Below, one piece after another: positions 9,360-18,306 of a DNA stretch of 64,000 nucleotides. Position numbers and translations under genes: made by a program. The stretch's first letter is position 1; each line of letters opens with the position of its first letter. The stretch is from the NCBI GenBank assembly GCA_913056125.1, contig CAJXNC010000001.1, positions 186,001-250,000 of the forward strand. The letters run 5' to 3'. The notes beneath the pieces are model-generated. The model worked only from the letters and a program-made list of their open reading frames with translations. It was not told the origin of the DNA and searched no databases. The DNA comes from an uncultured Altererythrobacter sp. Its GTDB lineage: Bacteria > Pseudomonadota > Alphaproteobacteria > Sphingomonadales > Sphingomonadaceae.

Positions 9360-9518
9360 ATGAAACGGGTCAGCAATAGCGATCTTGAGGCTCTGCGCCG
9401 TTCGGGCACCTTCGATGAAAAGTGGTATCTGGAGCAATATCCGGATGTGAAGATGCTCGGGATGGACCGGGGGAGTGAAGAATTTAGGCAATCTCCCATA
9501 GGTATGGACGCAGCTTGA
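9360..9518 (+). pseudogene. Remnant of a capsule glycosyltransferase-type gene (N-terminal module only)
   Basis: A 52-codon frame starts at an ATG preceded by AAGGAAG. Its peptide begins with a polar stretch and the module FDEKWYLEQYPDVKMLG. This matches the first 34 residues of the 1091-residue glycosyltransferase nearby, which has FDAEWYLSRYPDVAMLG. After MDRG the similarity stops, and an unrelated tail reaches a stop 17 codons later. The most likely reading is the 5' end of a former glycosyltransferase gene cut by a deletion. A very small functional docking protein is possible but less likely. Confidence 0.6.
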
Positions 9519-9529
9519 GTTTGCGCGAA

Positions 9530-10201
9530 TTAGAGCCTTAGATCGCGCCCTCTCACTACGATCTGGCGCAGGATGCGGTTCTGGCGGTGGGCGAAGATGA
9601 ACGCGGTATCCGGAGTCTTCGTAACTGCGTCTTCGAGCTTCGTCTTGAATGCAAGCACGTCAGGGATGTGCTGTTCGAAGCGTTCGACAATGTCCGAACC
9701 ATATTCGCGGAAATGGCCGTGACGGGTTTCGTCGGGATATCCCCAATCGACGGTCTTGCTCCGACGCTCGGGATCAGGAACAGTCAGGAAAACGATGCCG
9801 TCTTCCCTGACTACTCTCGTTAACTCTCGGAGCGCATTGCCATCCGAAGGAACATGTTCGAGCACGTGATTGCAGATCACCAGGTCGTATGATCCGGATT
9901 CCCGCTCGATCTGCTGCATATCGAGCGAATTGTGGCCTTCATAGACGCTGAACTCGTAGCTCCTGAACCATTCCGGCTTGACTGCAGGGTCCTTGGAAAA
10001 CTGGAGAACTTCGAGTTCGCCAAACAGGTCAGGGTCAAGAATTCCGTCGAAGAACCCCCTGATTGCACGATGCCGTTCAAGTGACTGGCAGGTTTCACAC
10101 CGTGGCGTGATCCCTGTTACCGCCATGCGGCCTCCGGGTCCCGCGCCGAAGCTCTCCCCGCCGCAGATGACGCATTTCGTCTTCGCCAATTTTTCGTCCA
10201 T
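9530..10201 (-). CDS. SAM-dependent methyltransferase with N-terminal zinc-knuckle
   Basis: 223 residues. The N-terminus has two CxxC pairs (CVICGG and CETCQS), a likely zinc site. The rest fits a class I methyltransferase: LEVLQFSKDPA takes the place of motif I, YDLVICNHVLEHVPSD is the acidic loop plus helix typical of the Methyltransf_11 group, and DGIVFLTVPDP follows. The glycine-rich SAM loop is weak, so activity is not certain. It lies 12 bases after the end of the large glycosyltransferase and is surely in the same transcript. A role in methylating a capsule glycan is inferred from context. Confidence 0.8.
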   Translation of the reverse strand: MDEKLAKTKCVICGGESFGAGPGGRMAVTGITPRCETCQSLERHRAIRGFFDGILDPDLFGELEVLQFSKDPAVKPEWFRSYEFSVYEGHNSLDMQQIERESGSYDLVICNHVLEHVPSDGNALRELTRVVREDGIVFLTVPDPERRSKTVDWGYPDETRHGHFREYGSDIVERFEQHIPDVLAFKTKLEDAVTKTPDTAFIFAHRQNRILRQIVVRGRDLRL

Positions 10202-10213
10202 CGCGCTGGAATC

Positions 10214-13200
10214 CTAAATGAGGGCAACCCGATCGGTAACTCCGGCCCGGCCATCCCTGAAAGCGAGTTGCACAAGTTTCTCGAATTCTTCCAGTCGGTC
10301 TGGCGCTGCGCGGCCGATCTTGGCGAGCCATGCATCGGCGAACCTACGTGCTTCCCGTTCGCTTTTCGAAGTCTGCAACGGTGCGAAACGCCTTCCGAAA
10401 TGGAGAGAATTCCGGATGAAGTAGTAAATGTAGTATCGGCTGGGTACGAGGCCATTTTCCGATCGCTTGTGATTCTCGATTATAAGGTCGGGGAAAACAA
10501 TGGGGCGAGTGACCTGGCTCTTCTCTGCCATTTCGAGGAACCAATGGGTCTCTTCGAAATACAAAAAGTAGTCTTCCGGCAAATAGCCGGAGCGGCTGAG
10601 CGCCTTGGTGCGGCCGAAAATGTTGGCCCCGGTCAGATAATCGCACTGGAAAGCACTATCGGGAAGATCATCGACTGACTTTCCCATGTGCATGTGGCTC
10701 GGCGCAGCACCCTGCTCCAGATTGACCGATCCGCCACAAAAGAGAACCTTGGAAGGATCGTGTGCAGGCACGATTGTCGAGCCGAAGAAATCGCTTTCCG
10801 GCCACTCGCTTACCCTGGCACAGAGCTCGTTGAAATAGCCGTCTGGTACCACGATGTCCGGATTGACGATCCAGAAGTACTCCGAACCAAATTCACGACA
10901 TAGGCGGAGACCGAAATTGTTGGCTGCAGCGTATCCGACATTTTCTTCCGATTGAACCGATACGCAGTCGGGAAATGCGCTCGCCAACGTCCAGATGTCG
11001 TCGATCCGCTCATTATTCGAGATCAACAGGATTCCGATCTTGTTGCTCTGTGCTTGCAGGCGCCTGATGCATTCGCGTGTGTCTTCGATGTTCTGGTAGT
11101 GAAGAACGATAGCGATACAGGACTTGTTCCTGAGCAGGTCTTCGTCGCCTCGAACGAACCATGTCCGAATGATGCCGTCGATGTCAGGCTGGACGACCCG
11201 CCCGAAATCCAGTCCTTCGATATGGCGCTGCAGCTTCGCTGCGGTCTCTTCCCAGCGACATGACTTTGCGGTTTCTTTGGCCGCCTTCCGCATGTTCTCG
11301 TGGGATGATCGCTCAAGTTGCCGAAATTGGGTCATGGCGGCCAGCAATCCACCCGTGTCATTCGGGTCGTATAGCAGGCCATTATATTCGTGCTCGACTA
11401 TGTCCGCCAGGAGGCCAGAGCGCGGACAGATGACCGGTAGACCAAAGGAAAGCGCCAAGAAAACCGATCCCGACGTAAGTACCTTGCGATAGGGCAGGAC
11501 CATAGCATCGGCGGCATTCAGATATATCTGCATCCTTTCATCGGGAACGTATCCCGGATGGAAAACCGCTTTGGGGCATCCCGCCAGCTCTTGCCTGACT
11601 TCATCCTCGGACAAGCCCAGAACCTTTCCGGCAATGACTAGCGAGCAATCCTCGTCGCTTGCCCGCAATGCCTGAAAGGCGGAAATTAGTTCCCCAATTC
11701 CCTTGTATCCCCTGACCTGTCCGAGGAAGAGAAATAGGGTGTCGTTTTCGTCGATCCCGAGTTCGGTGCGCGCTTGCTTGCTCGATACTTCGTCGGGAAG
11801 GGTGCCGATGTAACTGCCATGCTCGGCAACCACCATCTTCGAGGCTGGCAGTTCGTAGTGGGGCAATGTTGCATCGGATACGCTTGAGTGATGAACGTGT
11901 ACCCAATCTGCGAGATCCGCGAGTTCGCGGTTTAAGTGCATTTCCTGCTCCGGGAACTTGGGCTCATGTGAAGTTACATTGTGAATCGTCCATATCACCC
12001 GTCCGCCGAGTGCCTTGAACAGACGGAGCTTTGCGATGAAGGCATCTACCGCTTCTTGTGCCGCTTCAGGGTTTGCTGAAGGTGCGAAGATCGGGTTCGT
12101 CCAATGGATGTGAAAGGTTACCGCGTCGTCTTCATAAACCGACCGGTGCAGCAAACGCAGGCAGTCGTCTATGTCCCCAGGACCGATGTCGGGGAATGTC
12201 ATCGGCTCATAGAGCAGGTTCTGATAGGCATTTGCGACCGTATAGTCCGGGTAGAAGCGCAGGGCGAAATGCCTCGGGCTTGCGTGGAGCTCGGTTCTGC
12301 GCAAGGAAGCTAATGCTATGCCTGAGCCAGTATCCAGGCAATCGATACTGGTGTTGTGCACGTCGTGTTTTGAGCGGATAGCCTCGATTCGCCTCGATGC
12401 CTCTTCGTTCTGATACTCCGTGCGGGTGATCCTGCCGCCCGCTTCGCCATCGTAATACTCAACGCCGATAAATGGGGCATAGGAAACCCTGGCCCGCCCG
12501 GTCAGGCGCAAGATGAAATCCCAGTCGACAAATCGCCTTAGGCTGGTGTCGAAACGTTCCTCCCTACCTCCGGCGACGACCATGTCTCTGCGGTGCATGA
12601 AAGGGTTGAGATCAACATAGTTGGCTTTCAGGCAGGCTGACCAGACGAACACGTCACCACGGTAGCAGACGGTTTCGCCATTATCGTCGGTCGAGTGAAT
12701 TCCGGAATAGGCTGCATCTAGCTCCTGAGTTTCCAGAAACACGATCATTGAGCGCAGGAACTTGGAACACCAGGAATTGTCGCTGTCCAGATATGCAATG
12801 TATTCACCGCTTGATCGCTCGATGCCAACATTCCTTGCGCCAGAAACACCAAGACGGTCGACGCGGACGTACTCGATACGCTTGTCGTCAAGGAAGGATG
12901 CAACTACTTCGCTTGTGTTGTCCTGGCTCCCGTCGTCGACAATCATGAGGCGCCAGTTCTCATGATTTTGCGCGATGACCGAGCGGATGGCTACCTCGAT
13001 CTTGTCCCCACGATTGTAGGTCGGCATCACAATTGTCGTACAAATAGCGTCGAAGCGGTCCGGATTCTCGCTGTAGATATGGCCTATTTCGGTAAGGAAG
13101 TGGGCCTCGGTTTCTAGATCGAATTGCTTGTAGTGCCGCTTGATGCGGAAGGGGCCGCTCTCAATATAACTGGCGGGTGATTGCACTTTCCTGCGCCGGG

Positions 13201-13489
13201 TACGTCGGCCCTCAAGGTTCAGCGTTCGACCTTCTTCCTTGCCCCAGCGAAGGTAGTGGCCGAGCGGGTTTATTCTTTTGCTGGCGACATCGTGGTGCTT
13301 TTCTAGATATGCAAGTGTGCTGAATTTGGGCGATGGATCGCGGCCCAGCCGTGCCCCGATCCAGAGATAATGCTCAGCCGGATCGATCCCCAGCATGGCC
13401 ACATCGGGATATCGCGACAGATACCACTCGGCATCGAACAAGTCCGAGGCCCTTACGGCGGCAAGCTCCTGCTCAGAAACTAAAGGCAT
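10214..13489 (-). CDS. Trimodular glycosyltransferase (GT2 - GT4 - GT2)
   Basis: 1091 residues with three catalytic-looking modules. Residues 18-48 and 56-84 hold two copies of a short module (FDAEWYL...GIDPAEHYLW and FSTLAYL...NPLGHYLRW). A first GT2 domain follows (about 147-370: TIVMPTYNRGDKIE, IVDDGSQDNT, YLDSDNSW). A GT4 domain lies near 480-770 (FLFLGQVRGYKGIGEL, VLPYRKVLTSGSVFLALSFGLPVI). A second GT2 domain lies near 800-1030 (IAIVLHYQNIEDTREC, ENVGYAAANNFG, IVNPDIVVP). Such proteins often assemble an oligosaccharide unit in one polypeptide. Together with KpsMTE it points to a capsule whose repeat is partly built by this enzyme. It is followed closely by the methyltransferase. Confidence 0.9.
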   Translation of the reverse strand: MPLVSEQELAAVRASDLFDAEWYLSRYPDVAMLGIDPAEHYLWIGARLGRDPSPKFSTLAYLEKHHDVASKRINPLGHYLRWGKEEGRTLNLEGRRTRRRKVQSPASYIESGPFRIKRHYKQFDLETEAHFLTEIGHIYSENPDRFDAICTTIVMPTYNRGDKIEVAIRSVIAQNHENWRLMIVDDGSQDNTSEVVASFLDDKRIEYVRVDRLGVSGARNVGIERSSGEYIAYLDSDNSWCSKFLRSMIVFLETQELDAAYSGIHSTDDNGETVCYRGDVFVWSACLKANYVDLNPFMHRRDMVVAGGREERFDTSLRRFVDWDFILRLTGRARVSYAPFIGVEYYDGEAGGRITRTEYQNEEASRRIEAIRSKHDVHNTSIDCLDTGSGIALASLRRTELHASPRHFALRFYPDYTVANAYQNLLYEPMTFPDIGPGDIDDCLRLLHRSVYEDDAVTFHIHWTNPIFAPSANPEAAQEAVDAFIAKLRLFKALGGRVIWTIHNVTSHEPKFPEQEMHLNRELADLADWVHVHHSSVSDATLPHYELPASKMVVAEHGSYIGTLPDEVSSKQARTELGIDENDTLFLFLGQVRGYKGIGELISAFQALRASDEDCSLVIAGKVLGLSEDEVRQELAGCPKAVFHPGYVPDERMQIYLNAADAMVLPYRKVLTSGSVFLALSFGLPVICPRSGLLADIVEHEYNGLLYDPNDTGGLLAAMTQFRQLERSSHENMRKAAKETAKSCRWEETAAKLQRHIEGLDFGRVVQPDIDGIIRTWFVRGDEDLLRNKSCIAIVLHYQNIEDTRECIRRLQAQSNKIGILLISNNERIDDIWTLASAFPDCVSVQSEENVGYAAANNFGLRLCREFGSEYFWIVNPDIVVPDGYFNELCARVSEWPESDFFGSTIVPAHDPSKVLFCGGSVNLEQGAAPSHMHMGKSVDDLPDSAFQCDYLTGANIFGRTKALSRSGYLPEDYFLYFEETHWFLEMAEKSQVTRPIVFPDLIIENHKRSENGLVPSRYYIYYFIRNSLHFGRRFAPLQTSKSEREARRFADAWLAKIGRAAPDRLEEFEKLVQLAFRDGRAGVTDRVALI

Positions 13490-13555
13490 GACAGAATCCG
13501 GAATTTCTCTCTGAGACCTACTTGCGGCTAGCGATCAAGAACATGTTGCTAGCCT

Positions 13556-14512
13556 TCAGCGACCATTCTTGCCAAGCGAAAGATTCGTCTTAACTCGCGA
13601 AAAAATGGACTGTTTTTTGGATCGTTTCGGTCTTGGGAGCGCTTCCCCCAAATACTTGTTCGGCCGCGGCTCGCCATCGTGGATAGCGACCAGATCTCTC
13701 GTTTGCAGCTGCCCGATGGCTTCGTCGGAAAAGGCCGGCGTATAGTAGATGCAGTCGTCGAAGAAGTAATGCGTGACCTGCGACCACCGCGTCAGCGTGG
13801 AGTCGGTTTGCTTGCTGCCACCATGCAATAGATTGGCGCACCAGATCAGCGTTTGTCCCTTGCGGGCAAGGAATGGCTCTTCGGTGGCGCCATTCACCTC
13901 GCACATGGCACGCCAAGCCGCGGCATAGGGCGTCTGGGCCGATTTGGAGTCGCTGCCGAAGCCACGTCGGCCGATCATCGCATTGCTGATGATGGGCCAG
14001 CGGTGCGATCCGGGGACATAAAAGAGGGGGCCGGCCTCGGCCGGTACGTCCTCCATCGCCAGCCAGACGCCGCACATGAAGCGTTCAGGAAGGCTGGAGA
14101 AGTGCACCGAATCCGAATGCGCAGCCTGTTGCGTGCCAACCGGAAAGTTCAGTGTCTGGAAGGGGAAGGCCGCGCGCCCGAAAAGCTTGCCGAGCAGGGC
14201 GAGTATCTCGGGATTTGCGGCAATGGCTTTCACATCTTCATCGAATTGCCAGGCATCCTGAATACGCCTCTTGCCGCGCGTCTTGTCGGCTGCGGGATTG
14301 TCGAAAGGGATGTTGTAGCGCGGGCCGAGATTGCGTTTGATCCGTTCGATACGCGCAACGATTTGCGGATCGGGAAAATCCAGTAATGCATAACCGTTTC
14401 GATTGAGATCGCGGGCTATGCGTTGTTCCGCTTCGGTCATATCCGCCAGTGTATCCTTGACGAAAATGGGCGATTCAATGCGCGGGACGCCGGGGAAGAG
14501 ATCGTCGCTCAT
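13556..14512 (-). CDS. Second phytanoyl-CoA dioxygenase (PhyH)-like protein
   Basis: 318 residues, a PhyH-type Fe(II)/2-oxoglutarate oxygenase. HSDSVHFSSLPERF gives the H-x-D pair, FYVPGSHRWP is family-typical, NLLHGGSKQ supplies the distal histidine, and the basic segment around TRWSQVTHYFF would bind 2-oxoglutarate. An AAAGGA site lies just before the ATG. It is transcribed directly after kpsT in the kpsE-M-T unit and before the trimodular glycosyltransferase. It is not close in sequence to the PhyH protein at 3289-4356, so the locus has two different oxygenases. The substrate is unknown. Confidence 0.8.
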   Translation of the reverse strand: MSDDLFPGVPRIESPIFVKDTLADMTEAEQRIARDLNRNGYALLDFPDPQIVARIERIKRNLGPRYNIPFDNPAADKTRGKRRIQDAWQFDEDVKAIAANPEILALLGKLFGRAAFPFQTLNFPVGTQQAAHSDSVHFSSLPERFMCGVWLAMEDVPAEAGPLFYVPGSHRWPIISNAMIGRRGFGSDSKSAQTPYAAAWRAMCEVNGATEEPFLARKGQTLIWCANLLHGGSKQTDSTLTRWSQVTHYFFDDCIYYTPAFSDEAIGQLQTRDLVAIHDGEPRPNKYLGEALPRPKRSKKQSIFSRVKTNLSLGKNGR

Positions 14513-14542
14513 TGGTCCTTTACTCGTCTACAACTCCGGGCC

Positions 14543-15190
14543 TCACAGGTCTTCATAAATACTGATCGCCTCGTTCACGTCCTCATACATTGTCGCCACA
14601 CCCTCGTGCAGCACGATGGCCCTGTTACAGTATTGCTTGACTGTCCCGAGACTGTGAGAGGCCAGCAGCAGGGCACGGTCCTGGCGCTTCTCGAAGAATT
14701 CTGCCTTGCACTTGTTCTGGAAGTTCTTGTCGCCAACCATGATGACTTCGTCGATCAGGTAGCACTCGAACTCGATCGCCAGCGACAGGGCGAAGGCAAG
14801 CCGGGCGCGCATGCCAGAGGAATAGATCTTTACCGGCATGCGCAACTGGCTGCCGAGCTCGGTGAACTCCTCGACAAAGTCTCGCATCTCGACATAGGAC
14901 TTGTCGTAGATCCGGGCGATGAAACGTGCGTTGTCATAGCCCGTCAGGCTGCCCTGGAAGCCACCGTTAAATCCGAGCGGCCAAGAGCAGGTCATCTGAC
15001 GCGTGATCTTGCCGGAGGTGGGCATCTCGACGCCACCGATCAGGCGGATCAGGGTCGATTTTCCGGCCCCGTTGCGCCCGAGAAGGCCAACGCGATCGCG
15101 CGGATTGATGGTAAAATCCACGCCCTTCAAGACAGGCTTGTTGACGGAGCCGCTGCGGTAGCTCTTGTGAAGGTCGCGGCAGTGGATCAT
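14543..15190 (-). CDS. kpsT: Capsule polysaccharide ABC exporter ATPase (KpsT)
   Basis: 215 residues from the ATG at 15190, matching KpsT length. It energises export of finished capsule chains through KpsM. Walker A is GRNGAGKST. The signature region SSGMRARLAFALSLA and Walker B YLIDEVIMVGD are of the KpsT/Wzt type rather than drug exporters. The start overlaps the kpsM stop as ATGA, so the two are translationally coupled. An upstream in-frame ATG at 15247 lies inside kpsM and lacks family support. Confidence 0.95.
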   Translation of the reverse strand: MIHCRDLHKSYRSGSVNKPVLKGVDFTINPRDRVGLLGRNGAGKSTLIRLIGGVEMPTSGKITRQMTCSWPLGFNGGFQGSLTGYDNARFIARIYDKSYVEMRDFVEEFTELGSQLRMPVKIYSSGMRARLAFALSLAIEFECYLIDEVIMVGDKNFQNKCKAEFFEKRQDRALLLASHSLGTVKQYCNRAIVLHEGVATMYEDVNEAISIYEDL

Positions 15191-15969
15191 GCGACTGCCA
15201 AAGTCCGCCGCACGCGGCGGCACAGAATGAGGCCGAACAGCAGGCAAATGAGCGAAATGCCCAGCGCTTTGAAAAGGTCGTAATAGGGCGTGACCGCATC
15301 ACCAAACAGGCCGTAGCGCATCAGCTCCATGCCACTCACGAGGGGCGACCACATGAGCGCTTCGCGCAGACTTGGCGGTAGCCAGCTCGCCATGTTGAAC
15401 ACTCCGGAAAACGGGATGGAAATATAAACGCTTACCGGTACCAGTTTCTCGATAACGCTGGAGATCTCCGAGAGCGGCGCCAGCATCGTGCAAATTGCTA
15501 GCACGAAGAAGACGTAAATCGCCCAGCCGGCGACCAGCGACCCGATATCTGCCGGTATCGGAAAGTAACCGAGAAAATGCAGTACGATGCCGGCAAAGAT
15601 ATAAGCCATCATCGCGCCAATCGCTTCGATCGTGACGCGCACAAAAATGAAGTCCAGCACCTTTACCTGGCGATGATACAAGAGCGAGATGTTGGCCTGG
15701 AAGATCTTCGCCGAGCGACCGAATGAGTGACGCAGAAAAGTGAGTGGAATATACCCGCTGGCGACGAAGGCCATGACACCGATACCGTGATTTTCCGGTC
15801 CCCTCGCGTAAGCCCAGACGAGCCCGACCAGTCCGGCAAAGAGCAACGGTTCGACCATGATCCACAGGAAGCCGATATTATCGCGCCCAAAGCGCGTAAC
15901 CAGCTCGCGTATCATCAGGGCCCTTACGACCTTGGTTTGTACTCTAAGTCCTTCGGCAAAGCGCGCCAT
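15187..15969 (-). CDS. kpsM: Capsule polysaccharide ABC exporter permease (KpsM)
   Basis: 260 residues with about six membrane segments, typical of ABC-2 capsule permeases. The N-terminal amphipathic stretch with ALMIRELVTRFGRDNIGFLWIM is the usual KpsM/Wzm opening. Later segments include GLVGLVWAYARG, FVASGYIPLTFLRHSF and the C-terminal ISLICLLFGLILCRRVRR. It forms the inner-membrane pore for KpsT-driven export. It begins 2 bases after the kpsE stop and overlaps kpsT by 4 bases. Confidence 0.94.
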   Translation of the reverse strand: MARFAEGLRVQTKVVRALMIRELVTRFGRDNIGFLWIMVEPLLFAGLVGLVWAYARGPENHGIGVMAFVASGYIPLTFLRHSFGRSAKIFQANISLLYHRQVKVLDFIFVRVTIEAIGAMMAYIFAGIVLHFLGYFPIPADIGSLVAGWAIYVFFVLAICTMLAPLSEISSVIEKLVPVSVYISIPFSGVFNMASWLPPSLREALMWSPLVSGMELMRYGLFGDAVTPYYDLFKALGISLICLLFGLILCRRVRRTLAVA

Positions 15970-15971
15970 GA

Positions 15972-17135
15972 TCAGTCTTCGGGGGCGTGCTCGAGAATGC
16001 CGACTACCAGCATCCAGCCTACCAGATACAGGCAGAGCGTGCCGAACAGCACCGCCAGAATGCTCATTAGCCGGCTTGGCAGGATTGCATCGTCGGGAAG
16101 ATTGGGTTCGACCACCCGTTCGAGGTAATACTGCTGCTGCAGGGCCTCGGCGCGCGCCTGTTCGAGCGTGGCATTTGCAGCGGTGAGCATTTGCGTGGCG
16201 AACTCCTGCTCAACCAGCAGATTCTCGTACTCGCTGAGTTTGGAAGCCAGACCATCGGGTGTTCCCACAGCGCGGCCCGTTTGCGAGGCGACCTGTTCGG
16301 CCAGCGCGATGGCGCGCTGTTCCATGGCGGGGATTGAAGGGTGGCGGGGCGTCGTTCGCCGGACTTCTGCCAGCCTTGCGCGCAATGCGGCTTCCTGCGC
16401 AATCAGATCATTCGAGACGGTCAGGACGCCCAGGCCCTGTTGTTCCGGATCGAGGATTTCCGATGCGTTGCGATAGGCACCAAGCGCAATGCGTGCGTCG
16501 CGCACGCGTTGCTGGGCGATCAATACTCTGTCCTCGGCTTCTTCAATGGCCTGCTCATTCACACGCTCGTTCAAGCGGTTGACGAGGGTTTCACCCAGAT
16601 CGAGCAATCCGGCATTGAGCGCGCGGGCATCTTCTGGGGTGAAGGCATTCACCGTCAGCAGGGTCAGCCCGGTTTCCGCATCGGTGGCGGCGGTTACCTT
16701 CGAGGCATAGTATTCGTAGAGGTCTTCGAAGCTGTCGCTCTGATAGAACAGCGGAAAACGGCTGAAGTAATCGGCTTCGGAAGATGCGAAAGCGCCGCGA
16801 ACATCGACCCGTTCCGAAAGGTCCGACAAAGCGCTTCGCGAGCGCAGATAGCCGATAATCTCTCTCGACTGTTCCGCGCCGCCCCCAAGGCCGGTGCTCT
16901 GGATCAGCGATGTGAGAGGAGAGCTGCTGCTCTGTTGGCGATCGGGGGCCTTGATTACGAAACGCGATTCCGAGACATACACGTCGCTGGCGATCAGACC
17001 GTAATAGAGCGAGGCGACCAGCGTAGGCACGATCACGACCCCGCCGAACCAGCGCCACTTGCGAAGGAGAGCCTTCCATTTGCCGTGCTTGCCTGAATCC
17101 TCGGCAATGCGTTGCAGCTCAGTGTCGTGGTGCAT
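15972..17135 (-). CDS. kpsE: Capsule export inner-membrane protein (KpsE/Wzz-like)
   Basis: 387 residues. A cytoplasmic basic start is followed by a first membrane segment (residues about 28-48, FGGVVIVPTLVASLYYGL). Then comes a long periplasmic part rich in coiled coil (about 130-340), and a second membrane segment near the C-terminus (ILAVLFGTLCLYLVGWMLVVGIL). This is the polysaccharide co-polymerase type 3 topology of KpsE, which spans the periplasm to meet the KpsD/Wza channel. It is the first gene of kpsE-kpsM-kpsT-PhyH and likely of the longer run to the methyltransferase. Confidence 0.92.
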   Translation of the reverse strand: MHHDTELQRIAEDSGKHGKWKALLRKWRWFGGVVIVPTLVASLYYGLIASDVYVSESRFVIKAPDRQQSSSSPLTSLIQSTGLGGGAEQSREIIGYLRSRSALSDLSERVDVRGAFASSEADYFSRFPLFYQSDSFEDLYEYYASKVTAATDAETGLTLLTVNAFTPEDARALNAGLLDLGETLVNRLNERVNEQAIEEAEDRVLIAQQRVRDARIALGAYRNASEILDPEQQGLGVLTVSNDLIAQEAALRARLAEVRRTTPRHPSIPAMEQRAIALAEQVASQTGRAVGTPDGLASKLSEYENLLVEQEFATQMLTAANATLEQARAEALQQQYYLERVVEPNLPDDAILPSRLMSILAVLFGTLCLYLVGWMLVVGILEHAPED

Positions 17136-17484
17136 TTTCAGTCTCTGAAATCGTTAGGACAATTGGGCAGTATTGCATTCGATCTGGCGAAGATTTGCCG
17201 GATTATCCTTAGCTGCTCAGCCAATCTTGTAACGGTAATTGCATGGAAATCGATCAATTTCAAAGTTGAGCATTGCCAGTTTGACACGGAAATTGGCACC
17301 CTTCCTCCAAGCCGTGCGAGATAGAAGGACGAAATGAGAACATCGGAGTTGGGTCGACTTTGGGTCCGCCAGCAAAGATATCGATGGTCGAACAGCCACA
17401 GTCCAGCTTGGTATCATGCATAAGTGCGATTCAGTCTATCTTCCCGCTGCGCGTGCGCCGTTCATGGAGGAACAATCGGCAAAT
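17136..17484. other. Intergenic region upstream of kpsE
   Basis: 349 bases between the kpsE start and the end of the DUF5672 gene. Both flanking genes are on the minus strand, so this should hold the capsule-export promoter and the end of the xylan/glycosyltransferase transcript. The stretch is visibly more AT-rich than its flanks. Short frames on either strand show no recognisable protein. I could not find a convincing -35/-10 pair or a hairpin with a T-run. Confidence 0.5.
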
Positions 17485-18297
17485 CTATTTGCCTTGTACT
17501 TTATGGCGCATCCAATTGCCGATCATGCTCAAGGAGCGCAAGGTCGAATTTGGACCGTTTTGCAGTGCTTTGACGAGAGTCCAGAAATCCCGCGCGAGGC
17601 TGGAACGGTCATCCAGCGAGCAATAGACCTGCCAAAAGCCATCCGCACCCAGGACCTGCGGCATCAGGAACACACCGTGATAGCCGAAACTGCCAGCAAC
17701 ATTACCAGCTCGCTCGGCAGAGAATGCATTTGCCAGCTCGGTGCCTGCAAATACCATCCCTTTTCCTTCCAGCAGCGTCCTGTTCGTTCGACAGATCGCC
17801 AGGTCTTCTGGATGATGCGGTTCGAACTCCGGATCGGCGCATGCTTCGAGCAGGCGACGGCTGCGCAACGAGAAGCCGCCATTGCCAACATTGAAGCCAT
17901 CGTCGAATTGCGGCCAGCTTGCTCCAACATAGTCGTAATCCAGCAACTCGTCGCGCCAGCGCGCGGCATCAATGATATGGCCATCCCATTGCACGATTAG
18001 AGCATGGCTGGTGGCGATCAGCCCGCCAAGTTTTTGCAGCATGAAGTCGGAATATGCCGCAGAGGAGCCAAGCCTCTCGATTTCAACCAGGCGCAAGGCC
18101 GGGTTTCTGACCAGCTTCTGAGCGAATTCGGTCTGGTCGGTGAAAAGGATCGCATCGGCGAAGTCCATTTGCTCGCAGCATCGTTCGATGGAGGCGATTG
18201 TAGCAGCAAGGTTGATAGAACTCGCCGCGCATAGGGTGACGTCTGGCAAGGCCAGGCGCGGTGTCTCTGAAGTTCGATCTGGTTCGGTTTGGGGCAT
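17485..18297 (-). CDS. DUF5672 family glycosyltransferase-like protein
   Basis: About 270 residues. It matches the DUF5672 family, seen in surface-glycan loci: LVQWDGHIIDAARWRDELLDYDYVGASWP and VGNGGFSLRSRRLL are the characteristic stretches (given here in part), followed by HPEDLAICR. DUF5672 proteins look like small GT-A-type enzymes, but their chemistry is not established to my knowledge. The ATG at 18297 is preferred to a TTG at 18306. It starts 10 bases after the GT2 gene ends and is the last gene of the long minus-strand run that begins with the GH3 enzymes. Confidence 0.78.
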   Translation of the reverse strand: MPQTEPDRTSETPRLALPDVTLCAASSINLAATIASIERCCEQMDFADAILFTDQTEFAQKLVRNPALRLVEIERLGSSAAYSDFMLQKLGGLIATSHALIVQWDGHIIDAARWRDELLDYDYVGASWPQFDDGFNVGNGGFSLRSRRLLEACADPEFEPHHPEDLAICRTNRTLLEGKGMVFAGTELANAFSAERAGNVAGSFGYHGVFLMPQVLGADGFWQVYCSLDDRSSLARDFWTLVKALQNGPNSTLRSLSMIGNWMRHKVQGK

Positions 18298-18306
18298 GGA
18301 CGGCAA

